NCBI RefSeq assembly: GCF_000373625.1
Contig: NZ_KB891995.1
Span: forward strand, 625,738-689,737
Direction: 5' to 3'
DNA from: Streptomyces sp. LaPpAH-108
GTDB lineage: Bacteria; Actinomycetota; Actinomycetes; Streptomycetales; Streptomycetaceae
Length of the DNA: 64,000 nt
Shown here: positions 19,929 through 28,483 of the stretch, in pieces
Numbering within the stretch: position 1 is the first letter of the stretch
Layout: every line of letters begins with the position of its first letter
The notes under the pieces: model-generated
Told to the model about the DNA's origin: nothing
The model's input: only the letters and a program-made list of their open reading frames with translations
The model's database searches: none
Program-made: the position numbers and the translations under genes

Positions 19929-20885
19929 GTGAGTACAGTCCACCAGCCAGACAGCAAGGACCGCCCCGCGCGGCTCACCGTGGGCGTCGTCGGCGCCGGA
20001 CGCGTGGGCCCCGCGCTCGCCGCGTCCCTCCAGCTCGCCGGGCACACCCCGGTCGCCGTCTCGGGGGTCTCCGACGCCTCCCGCAGGCGCGCCGAGGCGA
20101 TGCTCCCGGGCGTGCCGCTGGTGCCGCCCGCCGACGTCCTCGGCCGCGCCGACCTGGTGCTGCTGACCGTCCCCGACGACGCGCTGCCCGGCCTGGTCAC
20201 CGGCCTGGCCGAGACCGGCGCCGTCCGCCCCGGCCAGCTCCTGGTGCACACCTCGGGCCGGTACGGCGTCTCCGTCCTGGAGCCCGCCCTGCGCGCGGGC
20301 GCGCTCCCGCTCGCGCTGCACCCGGCGATGACCTTCACCGGCACCCCCGTGGACGTACAGCGCCTGGCCGGCTGCTCCTTCGGCGTCACCGCGCCCGAGG
20401 AGCTGCGCCTTGCCGCGCAGGCCCTGGTCATCGAGATGGGCGGCGAGCCCGAGTGGATCGCCGAGGAGAACCGCCCGCTCTACCACGCGGCCCTCGCCCT
20501 CGGCGCGAACCACCTGATCACCCTGGTCGCCCAGTCCATGGAGCTGCTGCGCACCGCCGGTGTCGACGCCCCCGACCGGATGCTGGGCCCGCTGCTCGGC
20601 GCCGCCCTGGACAACGCGCTGCGCTCCGGCGACGCGGCCCTGACCGGCCCGGTCGCGCGCGGCGACGCCGGTACGGTCACCGCGCACCTCGACCAGCTGC
20701 GGAAGCACGCGCCGGACGCGGTGGAGGGCTACCTCGCGATGGCCCGCGCCACCGCCGACCGCGCCCTCGCCTCGGGCCTGCTCAAGGCCGAGCTGGCCGA
20801 GGACCTGCTGGGAGCGCTCGCCCCCACCGCCGACGGCCCCGGCGGAACGAACGGAACGAACGGCCCCGAGGGGAACGCCCGATGA
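19929..20885 (+). CDS. Rossmann-like/DUF2520 domain protein upstream of panC
   Basis: This 318-residue protein has an N-terminal Rossmann domain (LTVGVVGAGRVGPALAASLQLAGH, DLVLLTVPDDAL, HTSGRYG) and a C-terminal helical DUF2520 domain (ENRPLYHAALALGANHLITLVAQSMELL). The layout is like 6-phosphogluconate dehydrogenase-type oxidoreductases. It is regularly found directly before panC in actinobacteria, so a link to pantothenate synthesis is likely but unproven. The GTG at 19929 follows GGGAAGG. Its stop overlaps the panC start (ATGA). Confidence 0.85.
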   Translation: MSTVHQPDSKDRPARLTVGVVGAGRVGPALAASLQLAGHTPVAVSGVSDASRRRAEAMLPGVPLVPPADVLGRADLVLLTVPDDALPGLVTGLAETGAVRPGQLLVHTSGRYGVSVLEPALRAGALPLALHPAMTFTGTPVDVQRLAGCSFGVTAPEELRLAAQALVIEMGGEPEWIAEENRPLYHAALALGANHLITLVAQSMELLRTAGVDAPDRMLGPLLGAALDNALRSGDAALTGPVARGDAGTVTAHLDQLRKHAPDAVEGYLAMARATADRALASGLLKAELAEDLLGALAPTADGPGGTNGTNGPEGNAR

Positions 20886-21883
20886 CCACCACCCTGCTGA
20901 GCACCGCCGACGAGCTGCACGCGCGCGTGCGGCGCGGCCGACGTGCCGTCGTGATGACCATGGGTGCCCTGCACGAGGGCCACGCCACGCTGATCCGCGC
21001 CGCGCGCGCGATCGCCGGGCCCGAGGGCGAGGTCGTCGTCACGGTCTTCGTCAACCCGCTCCAGTTCGGCGCGAACGAGGACCTGGACCGCTACCCGCGC
21101 ACCCTGGAGGCCGACCTCGCGCTCGCCGGGCGCGCGGGCGCCGACGCGGTCTTCGCGCCCTCGGTGGACGAGGTCTACCCCGGCGGCGACCCCCAGGTCC
21201 GCATCACGGCGGGCCCCATGGGCGAGCGCCTGGAGGGTGCCACCCGCCCCGGCCACTTCGACGGCATGCTCACCGTCGTCGCCAAGCTGCTCCACCTCAC
21301 CCGCCCCGACGTCGCCCTCTACGGCCAGAAGGACGCCCAGCAGCTCGCCCTCATCCGGCGCATGGTGCGCGACCTCAACTTCGGTGTGGAGATCGTCGGC
21401 GTGCCGACCGTGCGCGAGGAGGACGGGCTCGCCCTCTCCAGCCGCAACCGCTACCTCTCGCCCGAGGAGCGCGACACCGCCCTCACGCTCTCCCGCGCGC
21501 TGTTCGCGGGCCGCGACCGGCACGCCGCCCAGGAGGCGCTGCGCGCCCGCGCCCGCGAGGTGCCCTCCACCCAGGCGCGCGCCGAGGCGCTGAGCGCCAT
21601 AGGCGAGTCCCGCGCGGCGGCCGACGCGCACGCCGTGGCCACCGCCGTACCCGGCGGTCCGGCCGCCGTCCGCGCCGCCGCCCGGCAGATCCTGGACGAG
21701 GGCGTCCACTTCGAACCACCGCTCGTCCTGGACTACCTCGCCCTGGTCGACCCCGCCGACTTCACCGAGATCGGCGACGGCTTCACCGGCGAGGCCGTCC
21801 TGGCCGTCGCCGCCCGGGTCGGCTCGACCCGGCTGATCGACAACATCCCTCTCACCTTCGGAACCCCCGGAGCCGCCTCGTGA
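20882..21883 (+). CDS. panC: Pantothenate synthetase (pantoate--beta-alanine ligase)
   Basis: PanC joins pantoate and beta-alanine with ATP to make pantothenate. The protein has 333 residues, slightly longer than the usual about 280-310. The nucleotidyl-transferase motif MGALHEGHATLI (HxGH) and VFVNPLQFGANEDLDRYPR are near the start. ALYGQKDAQQLALIRRM and LALSSRNRYLSPEER are the later ATP-site signatures. It overlaps the DUF2520 gene upstream and nadB downstream by four bases each, so the three are translationally coupled. Confidence 0.94.
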   Translation: MTTTLLSTADELHARVRRGRRAVVMTMGALHEGHATLIRAARAIAGPEGEVVVTVFVNPLQFGANEDLDRYPRTLEADLALAGRAGADAVFAPSVDEVYPGGDPQVRITAGPMGERLEGATRPGHFDGMLTVVAKLLHLTRPDVALYGQKDAQQLALIRRMVRDLNFGVEIVGVPTVREEDGLALSSRNRYLSPEERDTALTLSRALFAGRDRHAAQEALRARAREVPSTQARAEALSAIGESRAAADAHAVATAVPGGPAAVRAAARQILDEGVHFEPPLVLDYLALVDPADFTEIGDGFTGEAVLAVAARVGSTRLIDNIPLTFGTPGAAS

Positions 21884-23577
21884 CCAGCACCGGTATACGA
21901 CTGCACGCGCCCGCCCCCGGCTGGGCCATCCCGGCCGACGTGGTGGTCGTCGGCTCCGGCGTGGCCGGGCTGACCGCCGCCCTGCGCTGCGAGGCGGCGG
22001 GACTGACCACGGTCGTCGTCACCAAGGCCCGCCTGGACGACGGCTCGACCCGCTGGGCCCAGGGCGGCGTCGCCGCCGCGCTCGGCGAGGGCGACACGCC
22101 CGAGCAGCACCTGGACGACACCCTGGTCGCGGGCGCGGGCTTGTGCGACGAGGAGGCCGTACGCCTCCTGGTCACCGAGGGCCCAGGGGCCGTACGGCGG
22201 CTGATCTCGACCGGCGCCCGGTTCGACACCGACGACGCGGGCACCATCCAGCTCACCCGCGAGGGCGGCCACCACCGCCGCCGTATCGCGCACGCGGGCG
22301 GGGACGCCACCGGCGCCGAGATCTCCCGCGCGCTGGTCGACGCGGTCCGTACGCGCGGGCTGCGCACCATCGAGAACGCGCTCGTGCTCGACCTGCTCAC
22401 CGACGCCGAGGGCCGCACCGCCGGGGTCACCCTGCACGTCATGGGCGAGGGCCAGCACGACGGCGTGGGCGCCGTGCACGCGCCCGCCGTGATCCTCGCG
22501 ACCGGCGGCATGGGCCAGGTGTTCTCCGCGACCACCAACCCGGCCGTCTCCACCGGCGACGGCGTCGCGCTGGCCCTGCGCGCGGGCGCCGAGGTCAGCG
22601 ACCTGGAGTTCGTCCAGTTCCACCCGACCGTGCTCTTCCTCGGCCCCGACGCCGAGGGCCAGCAGCCGCTGGTCTCCGAGGCCGTGCGCGGCGAGGGCGC
22701 CCACCTGGTCGACGCCGACGGCACGCGCTTCATGGCCGGGCAGCACGAGCTGGCCGAGCTGGCCCCGCGCGACATCGTCGCCAAGGGCATCACCCGGCGC
22801 ATGCAGGAGACGGGCGCCGAGCACATGTACCTCGACGGCCGCCACTTCGGCGCCGAGATGTGGGAGCGGCGCTTCCCGACCATCCTGGCCGCCTGCCGCG
22901 CCCACGGCATCGACCCGGTCACCGAGCCGGTCCCGGTCGCCCCGGCCGCCCACTACGCCTCCGGCGGCGTCCGCACCGACGACCGGGGCCGTACGACGGT
23001 CCCCGGCCTGTACGCGTGCGGAGAGACCGCCTGCACCGGCGTCCACGGCGCCAACCGGCTCGCCTCCAACTCCCTGCTCGAAGGGCTCGTCTACGCCGAG
23101 CGCATCGCCGCCGACCTCGCGGCAGCTCACGCCGACGGCACCCTCACCGCGCGCGTGCCCGCCCCCGTGCCGTACGCCGAGCGGCCCGCGCACCCGCTGC
23201 TCGCCCCCGAGGCCCGGTACGCCGTCCAGCGGATCATGACCGAGGGCGCGGGCGTGCTGCGCTCGGCGGACTCGCTCGCGCGCGCCGCCGAGCGCCTGGA
23301 GCGGCTGCACGCCGAGGCGCGCGAGGCCCTGGAGACCGACGGCAAGACCCCCGAGCCCGGCGTGGACACCTGGGAGGCCACCAACCTCCTGAGCATCGCC
23401 CGGGTGCTGGTCGCCGCCGCGCGGCTGCGCGAGGAGACCCGGGGCTGCCACTGGCGCGAGGACCGCCCCGAGCGCGACGACGACCACTGGCGCCGCCACA
23501 TCGTGGTGACGCTCCGCCCGGACCGTTCCCTGGCCGAGCGCGTCACCGAGACCGCAGACTTCCCCCCGACCCGGTGA
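21880..23577 (+). CDS. nadB: L-aspartate oxidase
   Basis: NadB is an FAD enzyme that oxidises aspartate to iminoaspartate, the first step of de novo NAD synthesis. The protein has 565 residues. FAD binding is shown by VVVVGSGVAGLTAALRCEAAG and WAQGGVAAAL; the active site by LEFVQFHPT and GGHHRRRIAHAGGDATG; the C-terminal signature is HGANRLASNSLLEGLVYAERIA. The GTG start overlaps the panC stop (GTGA). nadC follows 73 bases later. No nadA is in the window. Confidence 0.94.
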   Translation: MTSTGIRLHAPAPGWAIPADVVVVGSGVAGLTAALRCEAAGLTTVVVTKARLDDGSTRWAQGGVAAALGEGDTPEQHLDDTLVAGAGLCDEEAVRLLVTEGPGAVRRLISTGARFDTDDAGTIQLTREGGHHRRRIAHAGGDATGAEISRALVDAVRTRGLRTIENALVLDLLTDAEGRTAGVTLHVMGEGQHDGVGAVHAPAVILATGGMGQVFSATTNPAVSTGDGVALALRAGAEVSDLEFVQFHPTVLFLGPDAEGQQPLVSEAVRGEGAHLVDADGTRFMAGQHELAELAPRDIVAKGITRRMQETGAEHMYLDGRHFGAEMWERRFPTILAACRAHGIDPVTEPVPVAPAAHYASGGVRTDDRGRTTVPGLYACGETACTGVHGANRLASNSLLEGLVYAERIAADLAAAHADGTLTARVPAPVPYAERPAHPLLAPEARYAVQRIMTEGAGVLRSADSLARAAERLERLHAEAREALETDGKTPEPGVDTWEATNLLSIARVLVAAARLREETRGCHWREDRPERDDDHWRRHIVVTLRPDRSLAERVTETADFPPTR

Positions 23578-23650
23578 CACCGGCCCCAGGCCCGGCCACC
23601 CCGGCGCAGACCTGTCCCACCCGCACCCGTCCCCAGGAGCAGTGACGAAC

Positions 23651-24634
23651 GTGAGCACCGAAGACCTTCCCCTCGCCCCCACCGGCGGCTGCGGTGACGG
23701 CTGCGCCTGCGGCGCGGGCGGCGAGGAGGACGAGGAGTACCTGGAGTGCGGGCTCGACCCCGCGCTCGCCGAACTGCTGGCCGCCGCCGGGCTCGACCCG
23801 GTCGAGGTCGAGGACATCGCCAACGTCGCGGTCCAGGAGGACCTGGCGGGCGGTGTCGACGTGACCACCGTCGCGACCATCCCCGAGGACGCGCGCGCCA
23901 CCGGTGACTTCACCGCGCGCGAGACGGGCGTCGTGGCGGGCCTCAGGATCGCGGAGGCCGTGCTCTCCGTGGTCTGCGAGGACGAGTTCGAGGTCGAGCG
24001 GCACGTCGAGGACGGCGACCTGGTCGAGGCCGGGCAGAAGCTGCTCACCGTCACCGCCCGCACCCGCGACCTGCTCACCGCCGAGCGCAGCGCGCTGAAC
24101 ATCCTCGGCCGCCTCTCCGGCATCGCCACCGCCACGCGCGCGTGGGCCGACCTGCTGGAGGGCAGCCGCACCCGGGTCCGCGACACCCGCAAGACCACCC
24201 CGGGCCTGCGCTCCCTGGAGAAGTACGCGGTGCGCTGCGGCGGCGGCGTCAACCACCGCATGTCGCTGTCCGACGCGGCCCTCGTCAAGGACAACCACGT
24301 GGTCGCCGCGGGCGGCGTCGCCGAGGCGTTCAAGGCCGTACGGGAGGCGTTCCCGGACGTGCCCGTCGAGGTCGAGGTGGACACCCTGCACCAGCTGCGC
24401 GAGGTCGTGGACGCGGGCGCCGACCTGATCCTGCTGGACAACTTCACGCCGGGGGAGTGCGAGGAGGCCGTCGCGCTCGTCGGCGGGCGTGCCCAGCTGG
24501 AGGCGTCGGGCCGGCTCACGCTGGAGAACGCGCGCGCGTACGCCGAGACCGGGGTGGACTTCCTGGCCGTCGGCGCCCTCACCCACTCCGCGCCGGTCCT
24601 GGACATCGGCCTGGACCTGCGCGCGGCGGAGTGA
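23651..24634 (+). CDS. nadC: Nicotinate-nucleotide pyrophosphorylase (carboxylating)
   Basis: NadC converts quinolinate and PRPP to nicotinate mononucleotide. The protein has 327 residues from the GTG at 23651, which has AGGAG eleven bases upstream; a GTG at 23642 is too close to that site. Core motifs are present: QEDLAGGVDVTT, LTAERSALNILGRLSGIAT, RVRDTRKTTPGLRSLEKYAVRCGGGVNHR, LVKDNH and LLDNF. The first about 35 residues form an extension with four Cys (CGDGCACG and LECG), unusual for NadC and a possible metal site. coaX starts four bases after the stop. Confidence 0.94.
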   Translation: MSTEDLPLAPTGGCGDGCACGAGGEEDEEYLECGLDPALAELLAAAGLDPVEVEDIANVAVQEDLAGGVDVTTVATIPEDARATGDFTARETGVVAGLRIAEAVLSVVCEDEFEVERHVEDGDLVEAGQKLLTVTARTRDLLTAERSALNILGRLSGIATATRAWADLLEGSRTRVRDTRKTTPGLRSLEKYAVRCGGGVNHRMSLSDAALVKDNHVVAAGGVAEAFKAVREAFPDVPVEVEVDTLHQLREVVDAGADLILLDNFTPGECEEAVALVGGRAQLEASGRLTLENARAYAETGVDFLAVGALTHSAPVLDIGLDLRAAE

Positions 24635-24638
24635 CGGG

Positions 24639-25436
24639 ATGCTGCTCACGATCGACGTCGGCAACACCCACACCGTCCTCGGTCTCTTCGACGGCGAGGA
24701 CATCGTCGAGCACTGGCGGGTGTCCACCGACCCGCGCCGCACGGCCGACGAGCTGGCGGTGCTGCTGCGCGGGCTGATGGGCAGCCACCCGCTGCTCGGC
24801 AGCGGCCTGGGCGACGGCATCACCGGCATCGCGATCTGCGCCACCGTCCCGTCGGTGCTGCACGAGCTGCGCGAGGTCACCCGGCGCTACTACGGCGACG
24901 TGCCCTCGGTCCTGGTCGAGCCCGGCGTCAAGACGGGCGTGCCGGTGCAGTTCGACAACCCCAAGGAGGTCGGTGCCGACCGGATCATCAACACGGTCGC
25001 CGCGAACGAGCTGTACGGCGGCCCGGCGATCGTCGTCGACTTCGGCACGGCGACCACCTTCGACGCGGTCTCCGCGCGCGGGGAGTACGTCGGCGGGGTG
25101 ATCGCGCCCGGCATCGAGATCTCGGTGGAGGCCCTGGGCGTCAAGGCGGCCCAGCTGCGCAAGATCGAGGTGGCCCGGCCGCGCAACGTGATCGGCAAGA
25201 GCACCGTGGAGGCCATGCAGTCCGGCATCGTCTACGGCTTCGCGGGCCAGGTCGACGGCGTCGTCACCCGGATGGCCCGCGAACTGGCCGACGATCCGGA
25301 CGACGTCACGGTGATCGCCACGGGCGGGCTCGCGCCCATGGTGCTCGGCGAGTCCTCGGTGATCGACGAGCACGAGCCCTGGCTGACGCTGATCGGGCTG
25401 CGGCTGGTCTACGAGCGCAACATCCCGCGCAGGTGA
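24639..25436 (+). CDS. coaX: Type III pantothenate kinase
   Basis: CoaX phosphorylates pantothenate, the first committed step of CoA synthesis; the type III enzyme is not feedback-inhibited by CoA. The protein has 265 residues with the ASKHA motifs LTIDVGNTHTVLGLF (phosphate 1), PKEVGADRIIN, IVVDFGTATTFDAV (phosphate 2) and VIATGGLAP (adenosine). GGAG precedes the ATG. Together with panC in the same operon it covers two steps of CoA supply, alongside two steps of NAD synthesis. Confidence 0.94.
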   Translation: MLLTIDVGNTHTVLGLFDGEDIVEHWRVSTDPRRTADELAVLLRGLMGSHPLLGSGLGDGITGIAICATVPSVLHELREVTRRYYGDVPSVLVEPGVKTGVPVQFDNPKEVGADRIINTVAANELYGGPAIVVDFGTATTFDAVSARGEYVGGVIAPGIEISVEALGVKAAQLRKIEVARPRNVIGKSTVEAMQSGIVYGFAGQVDGVVTRMARELADDPDDVTVIATGGLAPMVLGESSVIDEHEPWLTLIGLRLVYERNIPRR

Positions 25437-25439
25437 GGG

Positions 25440-25465
25440 GGCCGGCGCCGGATGCGGCGCCGGCC
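25440..25465 (+). terminator. Terminator hairpin after coaX
   Basis: A perfect 10-bp stem (GGCCGGCGCC and GGCGCCGGCC) with a six-base loop begins three bases after the coaX stop and closes the panC-nadB-nadC-coaX operon. Confidence 0.7.
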
Positions 25466-25543
25466 GGAGGAAACCGGGCACGACACGCGTCGACACAACG
25501 CTGTGTTTCGTCACTTTTGTCCGATTAGAGCTACCGTCGCCCC

Positions 25544-26596
25544 ATGCCCACGCCATACGGATCTCGCGGCGGCATGGCGTTCGGCGCGGAGGAGCTGCGC
25601 GTGCTCCGCCGTGCCCTCGCCCTCGCCCTCCACCCCGGAACCGCCTCGGCCGAGGACGTCCAGGACTGTTTCCGCCTCGCCGAGTCGCTCGACGAGGCCC
25701 TGGACGAAGCGGCCCGGCTGCGCGCCTTCCTGCTGGCCGACCTCGGCCGCTACCGAGCGGCCCTCCCGGCCACGGCGACCGGCTACCTCTCCCTCCTGGC
25801 GGAAGCCCTCGACACCGGCCACCGCCCCACCCCCGACGACCTGGCCGCCCTGAAGGCCCTCAGCGGCAACCCCCAGGCCGCCACCCTCCTGGCCCACTGC
25901 CGAGGAGTCCCGAACCAGCAACAGGGCCCGGCGGCGGGGGTACGGGCCCCGGGCGCGCCGCCCACTTCCGAGGACACGACTCCGACGGCGCCGCCCTCCA
26001 CACCCCCGAGCCCGAAAACCCCAGCGCTCCCGGCTCCGGCGGCCCCGGCTTGCGCGGGCGCGCCGGAGCCGGGAACGTCCGCCGCAGACCCCTCCCTGGC
26101 GGCCCAGGCTCCCGTGGGTACGGCTTCGGCGGTGCTGTCCTCCACGCCCCCGAGCCCAGAAGCCCCGGCGCTCCCGGCTTCTGCGGGTGCGGGAGGGCCA
26201 GGAGCCTCCGCCACTGGCCCGGTCCCGGTCGTCCCGGCTCCTGCCCCGCCCCTCGCGGTTCCCGCCGCCCTGGTGGCGTCCTCCGCGCTCGCGGCGCCCG
26301 CCGCCCCGGTTCCCGGGGTTCCGGCCGCCGCGATCCTGGCCTCGGAGCTTCCGGCCGCCGCGCTCGTGCCCGCCGTGATCGAGCTGCCCGTCTCGCGGAC
26401 GCGGCTGCTGGCGCTGCCCGGCGGCGCGGCCGAGCCGGGCAAGCCGGGACGTAAGCCCGGGGCCCCCGCGCCCGAGCGCCCGGCCACGGAACCCGAACAG
26501 CCGAAGCGGCCGGTCCCGACACCCGGCGAGGTCTTCCCGCCCCGCAAGCCCACGACACCCCCGGACCCGACGTCCGAGCAGCTCGCGGCGGGCTGA
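25544..26596 (+). CDS. Pro/Ala-rich protein of unknown function
   Basis: This 350-residue protein has an ordered helical N-terminal region of about 125 residues (FGAEELRVLRRALALALHPG, AEDVQDCFRLAESLDEALDEAARLRAFLLADLGRYRAAL). A long Pro/Ala/Gly low-complexity part follows, with one imperfect duplicated segment (TPPSPKTPALPAPA and TPPSPEAPALPASA; DNA 25996-26034 and 26138-26177). A short region at about 270-300 (VIELPVSRTRLLALPGG) looks more conserved. No signal peptide or membrane segment is seen. TACCGT lies six bases before the ATG, so it is likely leaderless. Function unknown. Confidence 0.75.
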   Translation: MPTPYGSRGGMAFGAEELRVLRRALALALHPGTASAEDVQDCFRLAESLDEALDEAARLRAFLLADLGRYRAALPATATGYLSLLAEALDTGHRPTPDDLAALKALSGNPQAATLLAHCRGVPNQQQGPAAGVRAPGAPPTSEDTTPTAPPSTPPSPKTPALPAPAAPACAGAPEPGTSAADPSLAAQAPVGTASAVLSSTPPSPEAPALPASAGAGGPGASATGPVPVVPAPAPPLAVPAALVASSALAAPAAPVPGVPAAAILASELPAAALVPAVIELPVSRTRLLALPGGAAEPGKPGRKPGAPAPERPATEPEQPKRPVPTPGEVFPPRKPTTPPDPTSEQLAAG

Positions 26597-26607
26597 CCCG
26601 CACCCCA

Positions 26608-26643
26608 CCGCTGCCCCCGGAGGACACCCTCCGGGGGCAGCGG
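26608..26643 (+). terminator. Strong terminator hairpin
   Basis: A perfect 16-bp stem with a four-base ACAC loop starts 11 bases after the stop of the Pro/Ala-rich gene. It is among the strongest hairpins in the window. Confidence 0.8.
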
Positions 26644-26688
26644 TGCCCCCGCCCCGTACGGCCCGCCCCGGCTGGCTACTCTGGTCGC

Positions 26689-26862
26689 ATGGATTACGTC
26701 TCCGCGCTCGTTCCCCCGGTCGTCATGGCCGCGTTGTTCATCGGTGTGGTCCGGGTGATCGTGAAGACCCAGGGCGGCGCCGCCAAGAGCAAGGAAGACG
26801 CCGCGGTGGACGCGGCACTGGCCCGCGCGGAGAACACCCGCCAGGCCGCCCCGGACGCCTGA
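26689..26862 (+). CDS. Small single-pass membrane protein (57 residues)
   Basis: The frame from ATG 26689 encodes MDYVSALVPPVVMAALFIG and continues to AENTRQAAPDA with a TGA at 26860-26862. It has one membrane segment (about residues 5-24) followed by a basic then acidic tail (KTQGGAAKSKEDAAVDAALARAE). I recall this as a conserved small Streptomyces protein, though no function is known. TACTCT lies six bases before the ATG, which supports a leaderless transcript and the start. Its 3' end (bases 26843-26868) is copied twice more in the noncoding stretch that follows. Confidence 0.75.
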   Translation: MDYVSALVPPVVMAALFIGVVRVIVKTQGGAAKSKEDAAVDAALARAENTRQAAPDA

Positions 26863-27155
26863 CCCGCGCGTCACACGTCACACTCCCTCCCCCGCGCCGT
26901 AGGCACGCGCTGCCGGGCAGCGGGGAAAGACGCCGTCGGCTCACGCCGAGGCTGCCCTCAAGGCCGCCCCGGACGCCTGACCCGCGTCACACCCTCTCCC
27001 CGCGCCGCAGGCACACTCGCGCCGCACCCGCCCGAGTCGCCGCCGCACACGGCCCCCTCCCCGCGCCGCAGGCACGCGCTGCCAGGCAGGAGGGGAAGGC
27101 GCCGTCGGCTCACGCCGAGGCTGCCCTCAAGGCCGCCCCGGACGCCCGACCCGCG
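26843..27155. repeat. Interspersed direct repeats derived from the end of the small membrane gene
   Basis: A 26-bp segment covering the last codons and stop of the small gene occurs at 26843-26868, 26961-26986 and 27130-27155 (last copy with one change). A 46-bp block at 26932-26977 is repeated exactly at 27101-27146. The phrase CCCCGCGCCG(T/C)AGGCAC occurs at about 26890, 26998 and 27059. The 425-base stretch 26863-27287 has no credible gene and consists mostly of these repeats, then a lower-GC promoter part before the BlaI-like gene. Confidence 0.75.
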
Positions 27156-27287
27156 CCACCCCGCCCGAGTCACCGCGCCGCATCCCCGCCAAGGCGCCGC
27201 AGGCATTCGCGTACCTTTTGCGCCCGTTTCCCACCCAAACGCACGTCCCGCACGCCATTGGCGGGATCTCCCACTATTGTTCTGAGC

Positions 27288-27719
27288 GTGCCTCGCCCAT
27301 TGGGAGAACTCGAAGACGCAGTCATGACGCGGGTGTGGAAGTGGAACCGCCCGGTGACCGTTCGAGAAGTCCTGGAAGACCTCCAGCGGGAACGCTCCAT
27401 CGCGTACACCACGGTCATGACCGTTTTGGACAATCTCCATCAGAAGGGCTGGGTGCGCCGCGAGGCGGAAGGCCGCGCCTATCGATACGAGGCCGTCTCC
27501 ACCCGCCCCGCCTACGCCGCCGCGCTCATGAACGACGCCTGGTCCCAGAGCGACAACCCCGCAGCCGCTCTCGTCGCCTTCTTCGGCATGATGAGCGAGG
27601 AACAACGCCAGGCACTCAGTGACGCCATCCGTATCGTCCAGGGACCGGAAACACGCGAACCCAGGGAAGCTCCCCGAGAGGAGAACCCCGGTTCGGCGGA
27701 GGACACCGACGGGCGATAG
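27288..27719 (+). CDS. BlaI/MecI/CopY-family transcriptional regulator
   Basis: This 143-residue protein begins VPRPLGELEDAVMTRVWKWNRPVTVREVLEDL and continues IAYTTVMTVLDNLHQKGWVRREAEGRAYRYE, the classic BlaI/CopY winged helix in which TTVMTVLDNLHQKG is the recognition part. The C-terminal half includes ALVAFFGMMSEEQRQALSDAI, the dimerisation helix. Such proteins repress beta-lactamase or copper genes; the target here is unknown and no sensor BlaR-like peptidase gene is next to it. TATTGT lies seven bases before the GTG, so it is likely leaderless. Confidence 0.88.
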   Translation: MPRPLGELEDAVMTRVWKWNRPVTVREVLEDLQRERSIAYTTVMTVLDNLHQKGWVRREAEGRAYRYEAVSTRPAYAAALMNDAWSQSDNPAAALVAFFGMMSEEQRQALSDAIRIVQGPETREPREAPREENPGSAEDTDGR

Positions 27720-27728
27720 CGTCCGCTC

Positions 27729-28280
27729 ATGTCAGCAGAGCGCCCCGAAGTCCCCGGGAAAGCCACCGGCCCCGGGAAAGCGGTCACCGTCCGCCGCGCC
27801 CGGACCAGCGATGTTCCCGCTGTACGCCGACTCCTCGACCTCTACGCGGACGAGCGCATCCTGCTCGACAAAGCCACGGTCACGCTTTACGAGGACATCC
27901 AGGAGTTCTGGGTCGCGGAACGCGACGACAACGCCGAGGTCGTCGGCTGCGGCGCCCTGCACGTCATGTGGGAAGACCTCGCGGAAGTCCGCACTCTCGC
28001 CGTCCAGCCCGGCCTGAAGGGCTCGGGAGTGGGCCACCGCGTGCTGGAGAAGTTGCTCCAGACCGCGCGCCGGCTCGGTGTTCGCCGCGTTTTCTGTCTG
28101 ACCTTCGAAGTCGACTTCTTCACCAAGCACGGCTTCACCGAGATCGGTGAGACTCCCGTCGACACCGATGTGTACGCGGAGCTGATGCGCTCCTATGACG
28201 AGGGTGTCGCCGAGTTCCTCGGTCTCGAACGAGTGAAACCGAACACCTTGGGCAACAGCCGGATGCTTCTGCATCTGTGA
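27729..28280 (+). CDS. argA: Amino-acid N-acetyltransferase (short N-acetylglutamate synthase type)
   Basis: This 183-residue GNAT protein resembles the actinobacterial short-form N-acetylglutamate synthase (as in mycobacterial ArgA), which starts arginine synthesis. Visible features are VTVRRARTSDVPAVRRLLDLYA, AEVVGCGALHVMWEDLAEVRTLAV, the acetyl-CoA loop QPGLKGSGVGHRVLEKLL, and FCLTFEVDFFTKHGF, the family-typical segment. No kinase-like domain is present. TAGCGT lies six bases before the ATG, supporting a leaderless start. The gene begins nine bases after the BlaI-like stop. Confidence 0.85.
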   Translation: MSAERPEVPGKATGPGKAVTVRRARTSDVPAVRRLLDLYADERILLDKATVTLYEDIQEFWVAERDDNAEVVGCGALHVMWEDLAEVRTLAVQPGLKGSGVGHRVLEKLLQTARRLGVRRVFCLTFEVDFFTKHGFTEIGETPVDTDVYAELMRSYDEGVAEFLGLERVKPNTLGNSRMLLHL

Positions 28281-28303
28281 TCGCCATTGCCCCGGTTCCC
28301 TAT

Positions 28304-28328
28304 GTCCGAAACGCGCACGTTTCCGGAC
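28304..28328 (+). terminator. Hairpin after the N-acetyltransferase gene
   Basis: GTCCGAAACG pairs with CGTTTCCGGAC (one bulged C) around a CGCA loop, 23 bases after the stop. It separates the acetyltransferase from the lsr2 promoter. Confidence 0.5.
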
Positions 28329-28389
28329 GGGCCCGCCTCCGTACCCCTCTCCCCGAGGGTTTGTGTTTTTCCGGCAAAAGCGGTTTGCT

Positions 28390-28418
28390 TTCCGGCGTAC
28401 TGCAGCACTGCATATAAC
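28390..28418 (+). promoter_or_regulatory. Probable lsr2 promoter with internal dyad
   Basis: TTCCGG at 28390-28395 and TATAAC at 28413-28418 are 17 bases apart in an unusually AT-rich stretch upstream of lsr2. The spacer ends in the dyad TGCAGCACTGCA (28401-28412), a possible operator. Lsr2 itself binds AT-rich DNA, so autoregulation is possible. Confidence 0.5.
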
Positions 28419-28483
28419 AGGGGCGGCTAAACGGCAGCGCCGCGCACCTCCCCGCACTCACGTTATCGATGAAAGGAAATCCC

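Noticed and set aside
26643..27719. Long plus-strand frame from 26643 that ends with the BlaI-like protein
   Set aside because: The first about 215 codons read through noncoding repeats; the true start is the GTG at 27288 with a leaderless promoter.
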